This document shows, in pieces, positions 17,160-25,062 of a stretch of DNA of 64,000 nucleotides. Position numbers and translations under genes: made by a program. The DNA is from Paucidesulfovibrio gracilis DSM 16080. Its GTDB lineage: Bacteria > Desulfobacterota > Desulfovibrionia > Desulfovibrionales > Desulfovibrionaceae. How positions within the stretch are numbered: position 1 is the first letter of the stretch; every line of letters starts with the position of its first letter. The stretch covers positions 434,001-498,000 of the forward strand of contig NZ_FUYC01000001.1 in NCBI RefSeq assembly GCF_900167125.1, read 5' to 3'. Below the pieces are notes generated by a model, which was not told the DNA's origin, did not search any database, and saw only the letters and a program-made list of their open reading frames with translations.

Positions 17160-19781
17160 TCATTCATGCTCAACAGTGGAACGCAGCACATGTTCCAGCG
17201 TGCCGCCGGACTCCAGCATCTGTTCGGCCTGCTCGGCCGAGGCCGGGCGGGAGAACAAAAAACCCTGAGCGTAACGACACCCCGCCTGACGCAAAATGTC
17301 AAGCTGATGTTCGCTTTCCACTCCCTCGGCAATGACGCGAAGCCCCAAGGCCTGGCCCAGGGAAACAACGGTCTGCACGATGGCCCGGCTGTCCTGGTCA
17401 TTTTCCATGCCCGTAACAAAGCTGCGGTCAATCTTGACCACGTCGATGGGAAAACGTTGCAGATAGGAAAGGGAAGAATATCCCGTGCCGAAATCATCAA
17501 TGCACAGCCCCACGCCCACATCCTTGAGCTTGGCCAGCATCTCCCCGGCCAGCTTGGGATTGTCCATGAGCGTATGCTCGGTGATTTCCAGGTTCACCAC
17601 ATGGGGGTCCAGATTGTGGCGATGCAGGGCTTCTTCCACTCGACCGAGCAGGGCAGGCTGTTTGAGATGTTTGCCGGAAAAATTTAACGCCATGGTCATG
17701 GGCGATTGGGCGTCGAAAAAACGATCCGCAAACCGGTCCCGCCAGCGGGCCGTCTGCGCGCAGACCGTCTCCAGCATGTGCTGGTCGATGGCATAGATCA
17801 GGCCGGTGTCTTCGGCCAGGGAAATGAAGTGATCCGGGGAGATCACGCCGTGTTGGGGATGCAGCCAGCGAACCAGCGCCTCGAATCCAACGATGCGCAG
17901 ATCGTCCAGGCAGACCACGGGTTGAAAAAGCGCCTCAAACTCGCGATGCTCCACGGCCTTGCGCAGGTCGGTCTCCAGCTCCATGAGATGCAGCGCCTGC
18001 TCATGCATACGATGGTTAAAGACCTTGAAGCGGGATTTGCCCAGTTCCTTGGCACGATACATGGCAGTGTCCGCGTCCCGGAGCAGGGCTTCGGGCCGGT
18101 CATACGTGCCGGTATGCAACACGATGCCGATGCTGGCCGTGGTAAAGACCTCGTTGCCGTCCAGCACAAAGGCCTGGGAAATTTCGTCCAGGATGCGGCG
18201 GGCGATTTTGATGGCGTCCCGGGGTGCTGCAATCTCTTCCAGCAAAATGGCGAACTCGTCCCCGCCGAACCGGGCCACCGTATCCATTCCCCGGGCGCAA
18301 TTGACCAGCACCCGCGCCACGGAGCGGAGCAGGCTGTCGCCGATGTCGTGTCCCAGGGAATCGTTGATGATCTTGAAACGGTCCAGATCCAGGTAGAGCA
18401 CGGCAAAGAAATAATTGTCCCGGCGGCGGGACCGCTCCAAAGCCATTTGCAGATGATCCTGAAAAAGCAACCTGTTGGGAAGATTTGTCAAGGGATCATG
18501 GAAGGCCTGGTGCATGAGCTGGTCCTCGGCCTCCTTACGCAGGGTAATGTCCTCCACCGAACCTTCGTAATACAGGGTGCGGCCATTCGCGTCGGAAATG
18601 CGGCGAGCGTTTTCCGATATCCAGATCACCCTTCCGTCGGCCCGGCGCACCCGGGATTCAAAATTCTGCAATTCCCCCTCAGTCTCCAGGGTGCGATAAA
18701 ATTCATCCCGCCGACTCTCCTGAAAAAACAGGCTGTCCGGCGCGGTGTTGGCCGTGGCCATAAAGTCCGCCGGAGCCGTAAAACCGTAAATCCGGGCCAG
18801 GGAGGGATTGGCACTGATGAAATGTCCGTCACGCCCCACCTGATAGATGCCCTCCACCGCGTTTTCAAAAATGGAGCGGTATTTTTGTTCGGTCTTGCGC
18901 AGGGCTTCGCCCACCACCTTGCGTTCGGCCACTTCGATCTTGAGCTGGATGTTGGCCCGGGACAGTTCCCGAGTCCGCTCGACCACCTTTTCCTCCAGCT
19001 CATCCTTGGCCTGCTGCAACTCGCTGGTGGCCTGGACCACACGGGCTTCCAGCGTTCCCACAAGATCCCGTATCTCCGAGGACATGGCGTTCATGGCCTT
19101 GGCCAGGTCGCCCACCTCATCGCGGGAGTCGATCCGGATGGACGCGCTGAAATCGTGGCGGGCCACACGCCGGGCGTAATCCCGCAGGGAATGCAGCGGC
19201 CGGGAAATGCGGTTCACAAACGCCCATGCCGCGCCCACGCTGGCCAAAAACAACACCAGCGTGATGACCTGCTGTTTTACGATGGCGGAGCGGATGTAGC
19301 CGTTGATCAGCCCCATATCCATGCCGATGTGCACATATCCCACCAGACCGGTGAGAATAGGCATGGCCACATGCAGATACTGGGTTCCCCCGGAGCGCAT
19401 CATGCGCAGGTCGTACTCCCCGCCCTCAAAGGCGTGGCGTGTTTCCAGGTCCACGATGTCGGCCACCGGTTCGGGGACGCCCGGGGTGAAGGTATGGGCA
19501 ATGACCTCTCCCTGGTCATCCGCCACCAGTACATAGGCCACGCCTTCGATGCGTAGGTACTGGTCAATGCGGGACTGGACCGCGGCCGCATCCCGCTCCA
19601 GAATGGTGTCCAGATCGGATCGGGCCATGCTGTAGGCCAGGGCGAGAGCCTTGGATTCATACTCCGAGGTGAGCTGGGTATGAATCTGCCAGCCCGAGAG
19701 CACCGACGTGGCCGTGGCAATGACGCCGAAAATGACCACCATGAAACCGAGGGTTTTGGCAAACAGGCCGGGACGCTTCAT
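17160..19781 (-). CDS. Membrane c-di-GMP sensor: HAMP-PAS-GGDEF-EAL
   Basis: The 873-residue protein has a transmembrane helix (about 9-30), a periplasmic domain (31-165), a second helix (about 172-192), HAMP (192-245), a coiled coil (245-295), PAS (295-415), GGDEF (425-590) and EAL (605-855). GGDEF 506-510 is intact and the inhibitory I-site RGMD (497-500) sits 5 residues before it. EAL 634-636, DDFGTG and IAEGVES are also intact, so both synthesis and breakdown of c-di-GMP are possible. The ATG at 19781 overlaps the stop of the upstream periplasmic binding protein gene by 4 bases, so the two are probably one sensory unit. Confidence 0.9.
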   Translation of the reverse strand: MKRPGLFAKTLGFMVVIFGVIATATSVLSGWQIHTQLTSEYESKALALAYSMARSDLDTILERDAAAVQSRIDQYLRIEGVAYVLVADDQGEVIAHTFTPGVPEPVADIVDLETRHAFEGGEYDLRMMRSGGTQYLHVAMPILTGLVGYVHIGMDMGLINGYIRSAIVKQQVITLVLFLASVGAAWAFVNRISRPLHSLRDYARRVARHDFSASIRIDSRDEVGDLAKAMNAMSSEIRDLVGTLEARVVQATSELQQAKDELEEKVVERTRELSRANIQLKIEVAERKVVGEALRKTEQKYRSIFENAVEGIYQVGRDGHFISANPSLARIYGFTAPADFMATANTAPDSLFFQESRRDEFYRTLETEGELQNFESRVRRADGRVIWISENARRISDANGRTLYYEGSVEDITLRKEAEDQLMHQAFHDPLTNLPNRLLFQDHLQMALERSRRRDNYFFAVLYLDLDRFKIINDSLGHDIGDSLLRSVARVLVNCARGMDTVARFGGDEFAILLEEIAAPRDAIKIARRILDEISQAFVLDGNEVFTTASIGIVLHTGTYDRPEALLRDADTAMYRAKELGKSRFKVFNHRMHEQALHLMELETDLRKAVEHREFEALFQPVVCLDDLRIVGFEALVRWLHPQHGVISPDHFISLAEDTGLIYAIDQHMLETVCAQTARWRDRFADRFFDAQSPMTMALNFSGKHLKQPALLGRVEEALHRHNLDPHVVNLEITEHTLMDNPKLAGEMLAKLKDVGVGLCIDDFGTGYSSLSYLQRFPIDVVKIDRSFVTGMENDQDSRAIVQTVVSLGQALGLRVIAEGVESEHQLDILRQAGCRYAQGFLFSRPASAEQAEQMLESGGTLEHVLRSTVEHE

Positions 19782-21031
19782 TTTGCCCACCCGGACCAAT
19801 CCTCAAGAGGCACGAACCGACCTTCCCGCACCGTCACATAATACACCGCATCCAATCCCTGATTTTTCTGCACGCTGTAGCGCAACGGACACCCCAATCC
19901 CAGGTCAACCCCATTGAGGGCGTAGAGGGCATCGGGGATACGCTCGCGAGACGGCTGCGGCCCGAGATGTTCCACCATGTTGGTCAACAGCACGGCGTTG
20001 AGAAACCCCTCCAGGCTGACAAAAGAATACCGGTGCGGGGAATACGGCTCCCGGAGGACATTGTCGGGCGGCATTTCCGCATGCTGGTCCATGACCTCCC
20101 GGTACAGACGCACCACGGGAAGCGTCACGTCCTCATAGCTGGGCACCACCTGGGCGCAGACCAGGTCATTGGTATACACCTTGCCCCGGCTCCGGCCCAC
20201 GGCCCGCAGAAGCCGAAGCATGTTGTCGGAATCGGAAAAGGAAATCGTGGCAATGGGGATGTCCAGCCCCTGTTCCCGCGCATCGCGGATAAACCCGGCA
20301 GTGGCGGCGTAGGAACCCACGGTGACGATCGCGTCGGGTCGCCCCGCGGCCAGCACCTCCACCTCCCGGTCATACTCCCGGGAAAACAATGCTCCGCGCT
20401 GATAGGCGGCTTCGGACACGATCTCCAGCCCCTCTTCAGCCAGGGCGCGGCGCACTCCGTCCCACCCGTTCCGTCCATAGGCGTCGGCCTGATAAAAGAC
20501 ACCGATGCGGCGACGGCCCAGGGAGGTGAAGTGCTGTACCAGCCCCCGCGTCTCCTGAAAATAGGACGCCCGAAGGTTGAAGACACGATCTCCGTAGGGC
20601 GGATCCCGCAGGGGCTGCGCCCCGGAAAACGGGAACAGCAAAAACATGCGTTCCTGTTCAAAATGCTTGAGCAATGGCAAAATGCGCGTGGTGGTGGGCG
20701 TTCCCACGTAGGAAAACAGGGCAAAGACCTTTTCGTCACGCACCAGGCGGATGGTGTTGCGGATGGTGGGGATGGGGTCGTACCCGTCGTCCAGAGGCAA
20801 AATGCGCAGGGTGTGTCCGTTCACCCCGCCCCCGGCGTTGACGTGGTTGAACCATGCGCTCGCGCCGCGGTAATATTCGATGCCCAGTCCGCGCGACGCC
20901 CCGCTAAAAGCGGCGGACATGCCGAACACCAGCTCTCCGACACGTTCCGACGGAGGGTCTTCGGCCATTGCCGCCAAGGGAAACAGCACGCTCCCGAGCA
21001 ACGTTATAACGACGTATACCAGCTTGCGCAT
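19778..21031 (-). CDS. Periplasmic branched-chain amino acid/amide-type binding protein
   Basis: This 417-residue protein has a signal peptide (1-23, cut after AMA) and a type-I periplasmic binding fold (Peripla_BP_6): VFGMSAAFSGASRGLG, VNGHTLRILPLDDGYDP and VFALFSYVGTPTTTR. Such proteins normally feed ABC importers, but no permease or ATPase is present. Its gene overlaps that of a membrane GGDEF/EAL sensor by 4 bases. It probably binds a small ligand and presents it to that sensor. Ligand unknown. The ATG follows AAAAGGATC. Confidence 0.85.
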   Translation of the reverse strand: MRKLVYVVITLLGSVLFPLAAMAEDPPSERVGELVFGMSAAFSGASRGLGIEYYRGASAWFNHVNAGGGVNGHTLRILPLDDGYDPIPTIRNTIRLVRDEKVFALFSYVGTPTTTRILPLLKHFEQERMFLLFPFSGAQPLRDPPYGDRVFNLRASYFQETRGLVQHFTSLGRRRIGVFYQADAYGRNGWDGVRRALAEEGLEIVSEAAYQRGALFSREYDREVEVLAAGRPDAIVTVGSYAATAGFIRDAREQGLDIPIATISFSDSDNMLRLLRAVGRSRGKVYTNDLVCAQVVPSYEDVTLPVVRLYREVMDQHAEMPPDNVLREPYSPHRYSFVSLEGFLNAVLLTNMVEHLGPQPSRERIPDALYALNGVDLGLGCPLRYSVQKNQGLDAVYYVTVREGRFVPLEDWSGWAK

Positions 21032-21146
21032 GATCCTTTTCTATAGCCATGAGAACAAGATAAAATCAACTCTTGTCCGGGCCACTATACGCGGTACGGC
21101 CATCGTGCTATGCATAAAAAAACATTCCATCACAGGAGCATCCACC

Positions 21147-22115
21147 ATGTGGCATCGCATTGTCGCGCTCTGCGTCCTGGGTCTGGCGCTGCTGGGCGGG
21201 ACCGCTCCCCAGGCCCAGGCCGGGCTGACGGTCACCAACCTGTCCCCCTCCCGAACGGCCCAAGCCCCGGGCGGAAGGCTGCTGTTGAACTATACTCTGG
21301 AAAACCAGACCAGCAGCACAGCCAAAAATATTTATGTACGATTTTATTTCACGCCCGCCGGCTCCTCCACCCTGACCGGCCCGCCCCTCACGGACACGCT
21401 GGTGCTCTGCCTGGAACCGGGGCAGCCCCTGCACTCCAAGGTGGCGCTCCGCCTGCCGGCGAATACGCCCCTGGGACCGGGCCAATTTGTGGCCATCCCC
21501 CAAAAGGCCGGAGCCGCTCCCCTGCGGGCCAATGCCCGCTTCGCTGCCACACCGGGGACCACCACGGCTCCCTTCACCGTGGGCGACGCCGCACCTGGCC
21601 TGGCAGCAACCCCGTCCACCGGAACCACGAGCCTGCCGTCCTCACCCACAGTACCTGCCTCCGACGGCTCCCCGATTCCGGATGCCTCCGCGCCGACAAA
21701 CTCGGGTACGGACGCTGCGCCCGTTTCCCCGGAAACACCCGTCAACCTGCTGGTGGTGGACGCCTCTGTTGAGCAGGGAACCGTTGCCCCGGATCAGGCC
21801 ATGCTGGTTCCCTTTTCCGTGCGCAACACCGGCGGCCAGGAAGTGGGACCGCTGTTCATCGCCTTTTGCATTGTGGACGACACGGGCCGCGCCGTTCCGG
21901 ACCAATGCCCGGACCGGCAGATGATCCAATCCATTGGAGCCGGGGCCATCCACGGCAGTCAGGGTACGGTGCTGCTGCCCCGGGACATTGCCACCGGGCC
22001 GCACACCCTGGCCGTGATCGTGGACTTCGACGACATGATCCGGGAGACGGACGAGACCGACAATGCCCGGCTGGTACGCTTCACGGTTTCGCCGCAGGGC
22101 GGAAACTTTTTCTAA
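21147..22115 (+). CDS. Secreted CARDB-like repeat protein
   Basis: This 322-residue protein has a clear signal peptide (MWHRIVALCVLGLALLGG, cut after AQA at about residue 25). Two Ig-like domains of the CARDB type follow, one at about 26-150 (GLTVTNLSPS, LLLNYTLENQTSSTAKN) and one at about 207-318 (NLLVVDASVE, VPFSVRNTGGQEVG, VIVDFDDMIRETDETDNAR). A Pro/Ser/Thr-rich linker separates them. The DETDNAR pattern is a CARDB hallmark. A role in adhesion or surface assembly is inferred. The ATG follows CAGGAG; the gene is divergent from the binding-protein operon. Confidence 0.75.
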   Translation: MWHRIVALCVLGLALLGGTAPQAQAGLTVTNLSPSRTAQAPGGRLLLNYTLENQTSSTAKNIYVRFYFTPAGSSTLTGPPLTDTLVLCLEPGQPLHSKVALRLPANTPLGPGQFVAIPQKAGAAPLRANARFAATPGTTTAPFTVGDAAPGLAATPSTGTTSLPSSPTVPASDGSPIPDASAPTNSGTDAAPVSPETPVNLLVVDASVEQGTVAPDQAMLVPFSVRNTGGQEVGPLFIAFCIVDDTGRAVPDQCPDRQMIQSIGAGAIHGSQGTVLLPRDIATGPHTLAVIVDFDDMIRETDETDNARLVRFTVSPQGGNFF

Positions 22116-22135
22116 CCATCCGCGAAACGCGGCAC

Positions 22136-22169
22136 CGGAGCCGGTCCGTCACCACGCGCCCCGGCTCCG
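22136..22169. terminator. Convergent hairpin between the CARDB gene and trmJ
   Basis: CGGAGCCGG and CCGGCTCCG pair perfectly (22136-22144 with 22161-22169). There is no T run, but the site lies between converging stops. Confidence 0.5.
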
Positions 22170-22175
22170 GGCGGT

Positions 22176-22922
22176 TCACTCCCCGGTCAGGCCCGCCCGA
22201 CGCGCAGCCCAGCGCATCTGGCGGCACACGCCCATGAGCATGTTGAATTCATCCCGCTTGAGGTCCAACCGCCCCAGCATACGGCGCATGGACATCATCT
22301 TGTAATCCGCGTCCTGCTCCCGGAGAAAATCCACGTCCAGCAGCGCCTGTTGCAGTTCCTGGTAGAGCCGTTCGCGCTCGGCCACGGTGCAGCCGCGCTC
22401 CCGGGGCTGGTGCGCGGGTTCAAAAGGCTGCTCCTGGGCGGTCTTGAAACATTCATACAAGAGCACCACCACGGCCTGGGCCAGGTTCAACGACGTCCCT
22501 TGAAAATTGGTGGGAATGGTGGTCAGGGCGGTGCAAAGACTGGTTTCCGCATTGGTCAGCCCCCGATCCTCGGGACCAAAGACCAAGGCGACCCGGGCGT
22601 TGCGACGCAGGCGCTCCTCCACGGCCGAAGCCAGGGTCGGAGGTGACATAATCCCCTTGCGCCAGCCTCCGGTACGCGCCGTGGCTCCGTAGGCGGCCTC
22701 GCACCCGTCCAGCGCGTCGCGCAGGGTTGCGACCACCTTGGCCGAGTTGAGAATGTCCGCGGCATGCGCCGTGGCCAGGGGCAAGGCCTTGTCCAGGTCG
22801 AAGCGGTGCGGATTGACCAACACCAGATCCGAGACCCCCATGTTCAAACAGGCCCGGGCAACGGACCCCACGTTTTCCGGAAATTTCGGCTCAAACAGTA
22901 CCACGCGTACCGAATCCAACAT
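22176..22922 (-). CDS. tRNA/rRNA 2'-O-methyltransferase, TrmJ-like SPOUT family
   Basis: This 248-residue protein begins VRVVLFEPKFPENVGSVAR and contains LVLVNPHRF, LVFGPEDRGLTNAE and TSLNLAQAVVVLLYE, the three SPOUT knot motifs of the TrmH superfamily. The C-terminal helical extension (QALLDVDFL, then LDLKRDEFNMLMGVCRQM) is typical of TrmJ, which methylates position 32 of tRNAs. The ATG at 22922 has a GGAGGG site; in-frame upstream sequence lacks homology. It is divergent from umuDC. Confidence 0.85.
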   Translation of the reverse strand: MLDSVRVVLFEPKFPENVGSVARACLNMGVSDLVLVNPHRFDLDKALPLATAHAADILNSAKVVATLRDALDGCEAAYGATARTGGWRKGIMSPPTLASAVEERLRRNARVALVFGPEDRGLTNAETSLCTALTTIPTNFQGTSLNLAQAVVVLLYECFKTAQEQPFEPAHQPRERGCTVAERERLYQELQQALLDVDFLREQDADYKMMSMRRMLGRLDLKRDEFNMLMGVCRQMRWAARRAGLTGE

Positions 22923-23219
22923 ATGCGCCCTCCGCGCAATTCGGGTGCGGTCTGCGTGCCGCTCCCGGATGAAATGCAATGCATACGGGCAGGCTTGCCC
23001 GCTATAAAAAATAAAAAACGCCCGCTTCCGGCAGGATATCCTCAAGCCGTCGTCCTTTTCGCCCGCCGTACCGGGTGCCTGCCCCGAACCTCCGGCAATT
23101 TGTCCCAGCACGCCCGACTTGTAAAGTCCGCACCGCCCGCGGTCGGCCGCCCCATTGTGGGCCGGTTCCGGGTATGCTAATTTGCTTTGGCAGCAACCAC
23201 GTCCAAGGAATCAACCGCA

Positions 23220-23696
23220 ATGCAACCCACCGACCTTTCCAACGTTCACAACACCGCGTCCGGCCGGGTGGACGTATTCGCCCGCGCCGTGAATGAAAGC
23301 GCTCCCTGCACGCGGACTCCACTGTTCCTGGAATCCATTTCCGCTGGTTTTCCCTCCCCAGCCGAAGACTATGTGGAAACGGCCCTGGACCTCAACGAAT
23401 ACCTTGTGAACAATCCCGCAGCCACGTTCATGGTCCGGGTGAGCGGCGACTCCATGCTCGACGCGGGCATTCACGACGGGGACGTGCTCGTGGTGGACCG
23501 CTCCCGGGAACCGCGACCCGGCCTGATCGTGGTGGCTGTTCTGGACGGCGAGCTTACGGTCAAACGGCTGCTGCAACAGGGTGAGACGTATGTTCTGGCC
23601 CCGGAAAATCCCCAATACCAACCCATTGAAATACAGGAAGGACGCGACCTGCACATCTGGGGTGTGGTTACGGGCATGGTGCGGAGATTCCGATGA
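23220..23696 (+). CDS. umuD: UmuD-type self-cleaving error-prone repair protein
   Basis: This 158-residue LexA/UmuD-family (S24) protein has the predicted cleavage site Ala42-Gly43 in [12 protein letters not shown], nucleophile Ser78 in SGDSML and Lys115 in LTVKRLL. RecA-stimulated cleavage makes UmuD', which joins UmuC as DNA polymerase V. The ATG at 23220 follows CCAAGGAA. It overlaps umuC by 4 bases. I could not see a convincing LexA box in the upstream 297 bp. Confidence 0.93.
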   Translation: MQPTDLSNVHNTASGRVDVFARAVNESAPCTRTPLFLESISAGFPSPAEDYVETALDLNEYLVNNPAATFMVRVSGDSMLDAGIHDGDVLVVDRSREPRPGLIVVAVLDGELTVKRLLQQGETYVLAPENPQYQPIEIQEGRDLHIWGVVTGMVRRFR

Positions 23697-24970
23697 CCGC
23701 GCCCTGCATCGCCATGGTGGACTGCAACAACTTCTACGTGTCCTGCGAACGTGTGTTCAATCCGGCGCTGGAAGGGCGGCCCGTGGTGGTGCTTTCCAAC
23801 AATGACGGCTGCGTCATCGCCCGTTCCAACGAGGCCAAAGCCCTGGGCATCGGTATGGGCGAACCCGCGTTCCGACGCGCTGCGTTCTTCAAGACCCATG
23901 GCGTACGGGTCTTTTCCTCCAATTATGCGCTGTACGGGGACATGTCCGCCCGGGTCCAGCGGGTGCTGGAACAATTTTCTCCGGAAATGGAAAACTACTC
24001 CATCGACGAAAGCTTCCTGGTGCTCCGCCATGCCGACACCCGCGAACTGCTTTGCCTGGCCCGAAAAATCCGCGCCACGGTGGGCCAATGGACCGGCATT
24101 CCCGTTTGCGTGGGCCTGGCACGCACCAAAACCCTGGCCAAGGTAGCCAACCGACTGGCCAAAAAGCACACCCAAAGCGGCATCCGGCTCCTGGACGACT
24201 CCCGCGACATCCGCCACGAGCTGGCGCGCCTGGATCTGGAAGACGTCTGGGGCATCGGCGGACGCAACGCCCGTAAACTTCGCGCCCTGGGCCTGCACAC
24301 GGCCCTGGACCTGACCCGGCAACCACGGGACTGGGTCCGGCGAACACTTACAGTACGCGGCCTGCATACCATGCTGGAACTACGCGGCATTCCGGCCATC
24401 GACATGGAAGAAAATCCTCCGGACGCCAAAAGCCTGACCTGCTCCCGCTCCTTCGGCACCCGCATCACCAAACAGGCCCACCTGGAGGAAGCGCTCTGCG
24501 CCTATGTGCAACGGGCCGGGGAAAAGCTGCGGCAACGCGGCCTGGAAGCCGGTGCGGTACAGGTTTTTCTGGCCACGAACCGCCACATGCACGACCCCCA
24601 ATACGCCAACAGCGGCTGCCTGCCCCTGTCCACGCCCACGGACTTCACCCCGGACATCCAGGAAGCAGCCCTGCGCATCCTGCGCTCCATCTTCCGGTCG
24701 GGCTATAAATATCAAAAAGTGGGTGTACTGCTCCTGGATCTGGTGCGGCCCGGACAACGGCAGCTCACCTTTCAGGATATGGACGACACGGAAGAAACCG
24801 CGCACCGCCGACAGCTCATGCACGCCATGGACGATGTGAATCAGCGCTTCGGCCGGAACACCCTGCGCTTCGCGGGAAGCGGTCTTGGTCCCAAGCCCTG
24901 GCACATGCGCCGGGAAGCCCTCTCCCAACGCTTCACCACCTCCTGGGCGGAGCTTCCCGTGGTTCGCTGA
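23693..24970 (+). CDS. umuC: DNA polymerase V catalytic subunit
   Basis: This 425-residue Y-family polymerase shows [15 protein letters not shown], the steric-gate region, [23 protein letters not shown] with catalytic Asp-Glu, and the helix-hairpin-helix [17 protein letters not shown]. The C-terminal little-finger domain and UmuC tail ([22 protein letters not shown], split here) are complete. It performs translesion synthesis after DNA damage. The ATGA overlap with umuD implies coupled translation. Confidence 0.95.
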   Translation: MTAPCIAMVDCNNFYVSCERVFNPALEGRPVVVLSNNDGCVIARSNEAKALGIGMGEPAFRRAAFFKTHGVRVFSSNYALYGDMSARVQRVLEQFSPEMENYSIDESFLVLRHADTRELLCLARKIRATVGQWTGIPVCVGLARTKTLAKVANRLAKKHTQSGIRLLDDSRDIRHELARLDLEDVWGIGGRNARKLRALGLHTALDLTRQPRDWVRRTLTVRGLHTMLELRGIPAIDMEENPPDAKSLTCSRSFGTRITKQAHLEEALCAYVQRAGEKLRQRGLEAGAVQVFLATNRHMHDPQYANSGCLPLSTPTDFTPDIQEAALRILRSIFRSGYKYQKVGVLLLDLVRPGQRQLTFQDMDDTEETAHRRQLMHAMDDVNQRFGRNTLRFAGSGLGPKPWHMRREALSQRFTTSWAELPVVR

Positions 24971-25062
24971 CGCATGCCCGCCCCCCACCGGGAAAACCCC
25001 CACAAGACAGGTTTCCCCCACCAGGGTTTTGCGCTATCCTGCGCCGATTCCGGAGATCCCTC

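Noticed and set aside
22986-23025. Hairpin CGGGCA/TGCCCG and A-rich stretch with repeated GCCCGC between trmJ and umuD
   Set aside because: The A/T run lies on the wrong side for a terminator of either gene and the repeat is too short to call an element.
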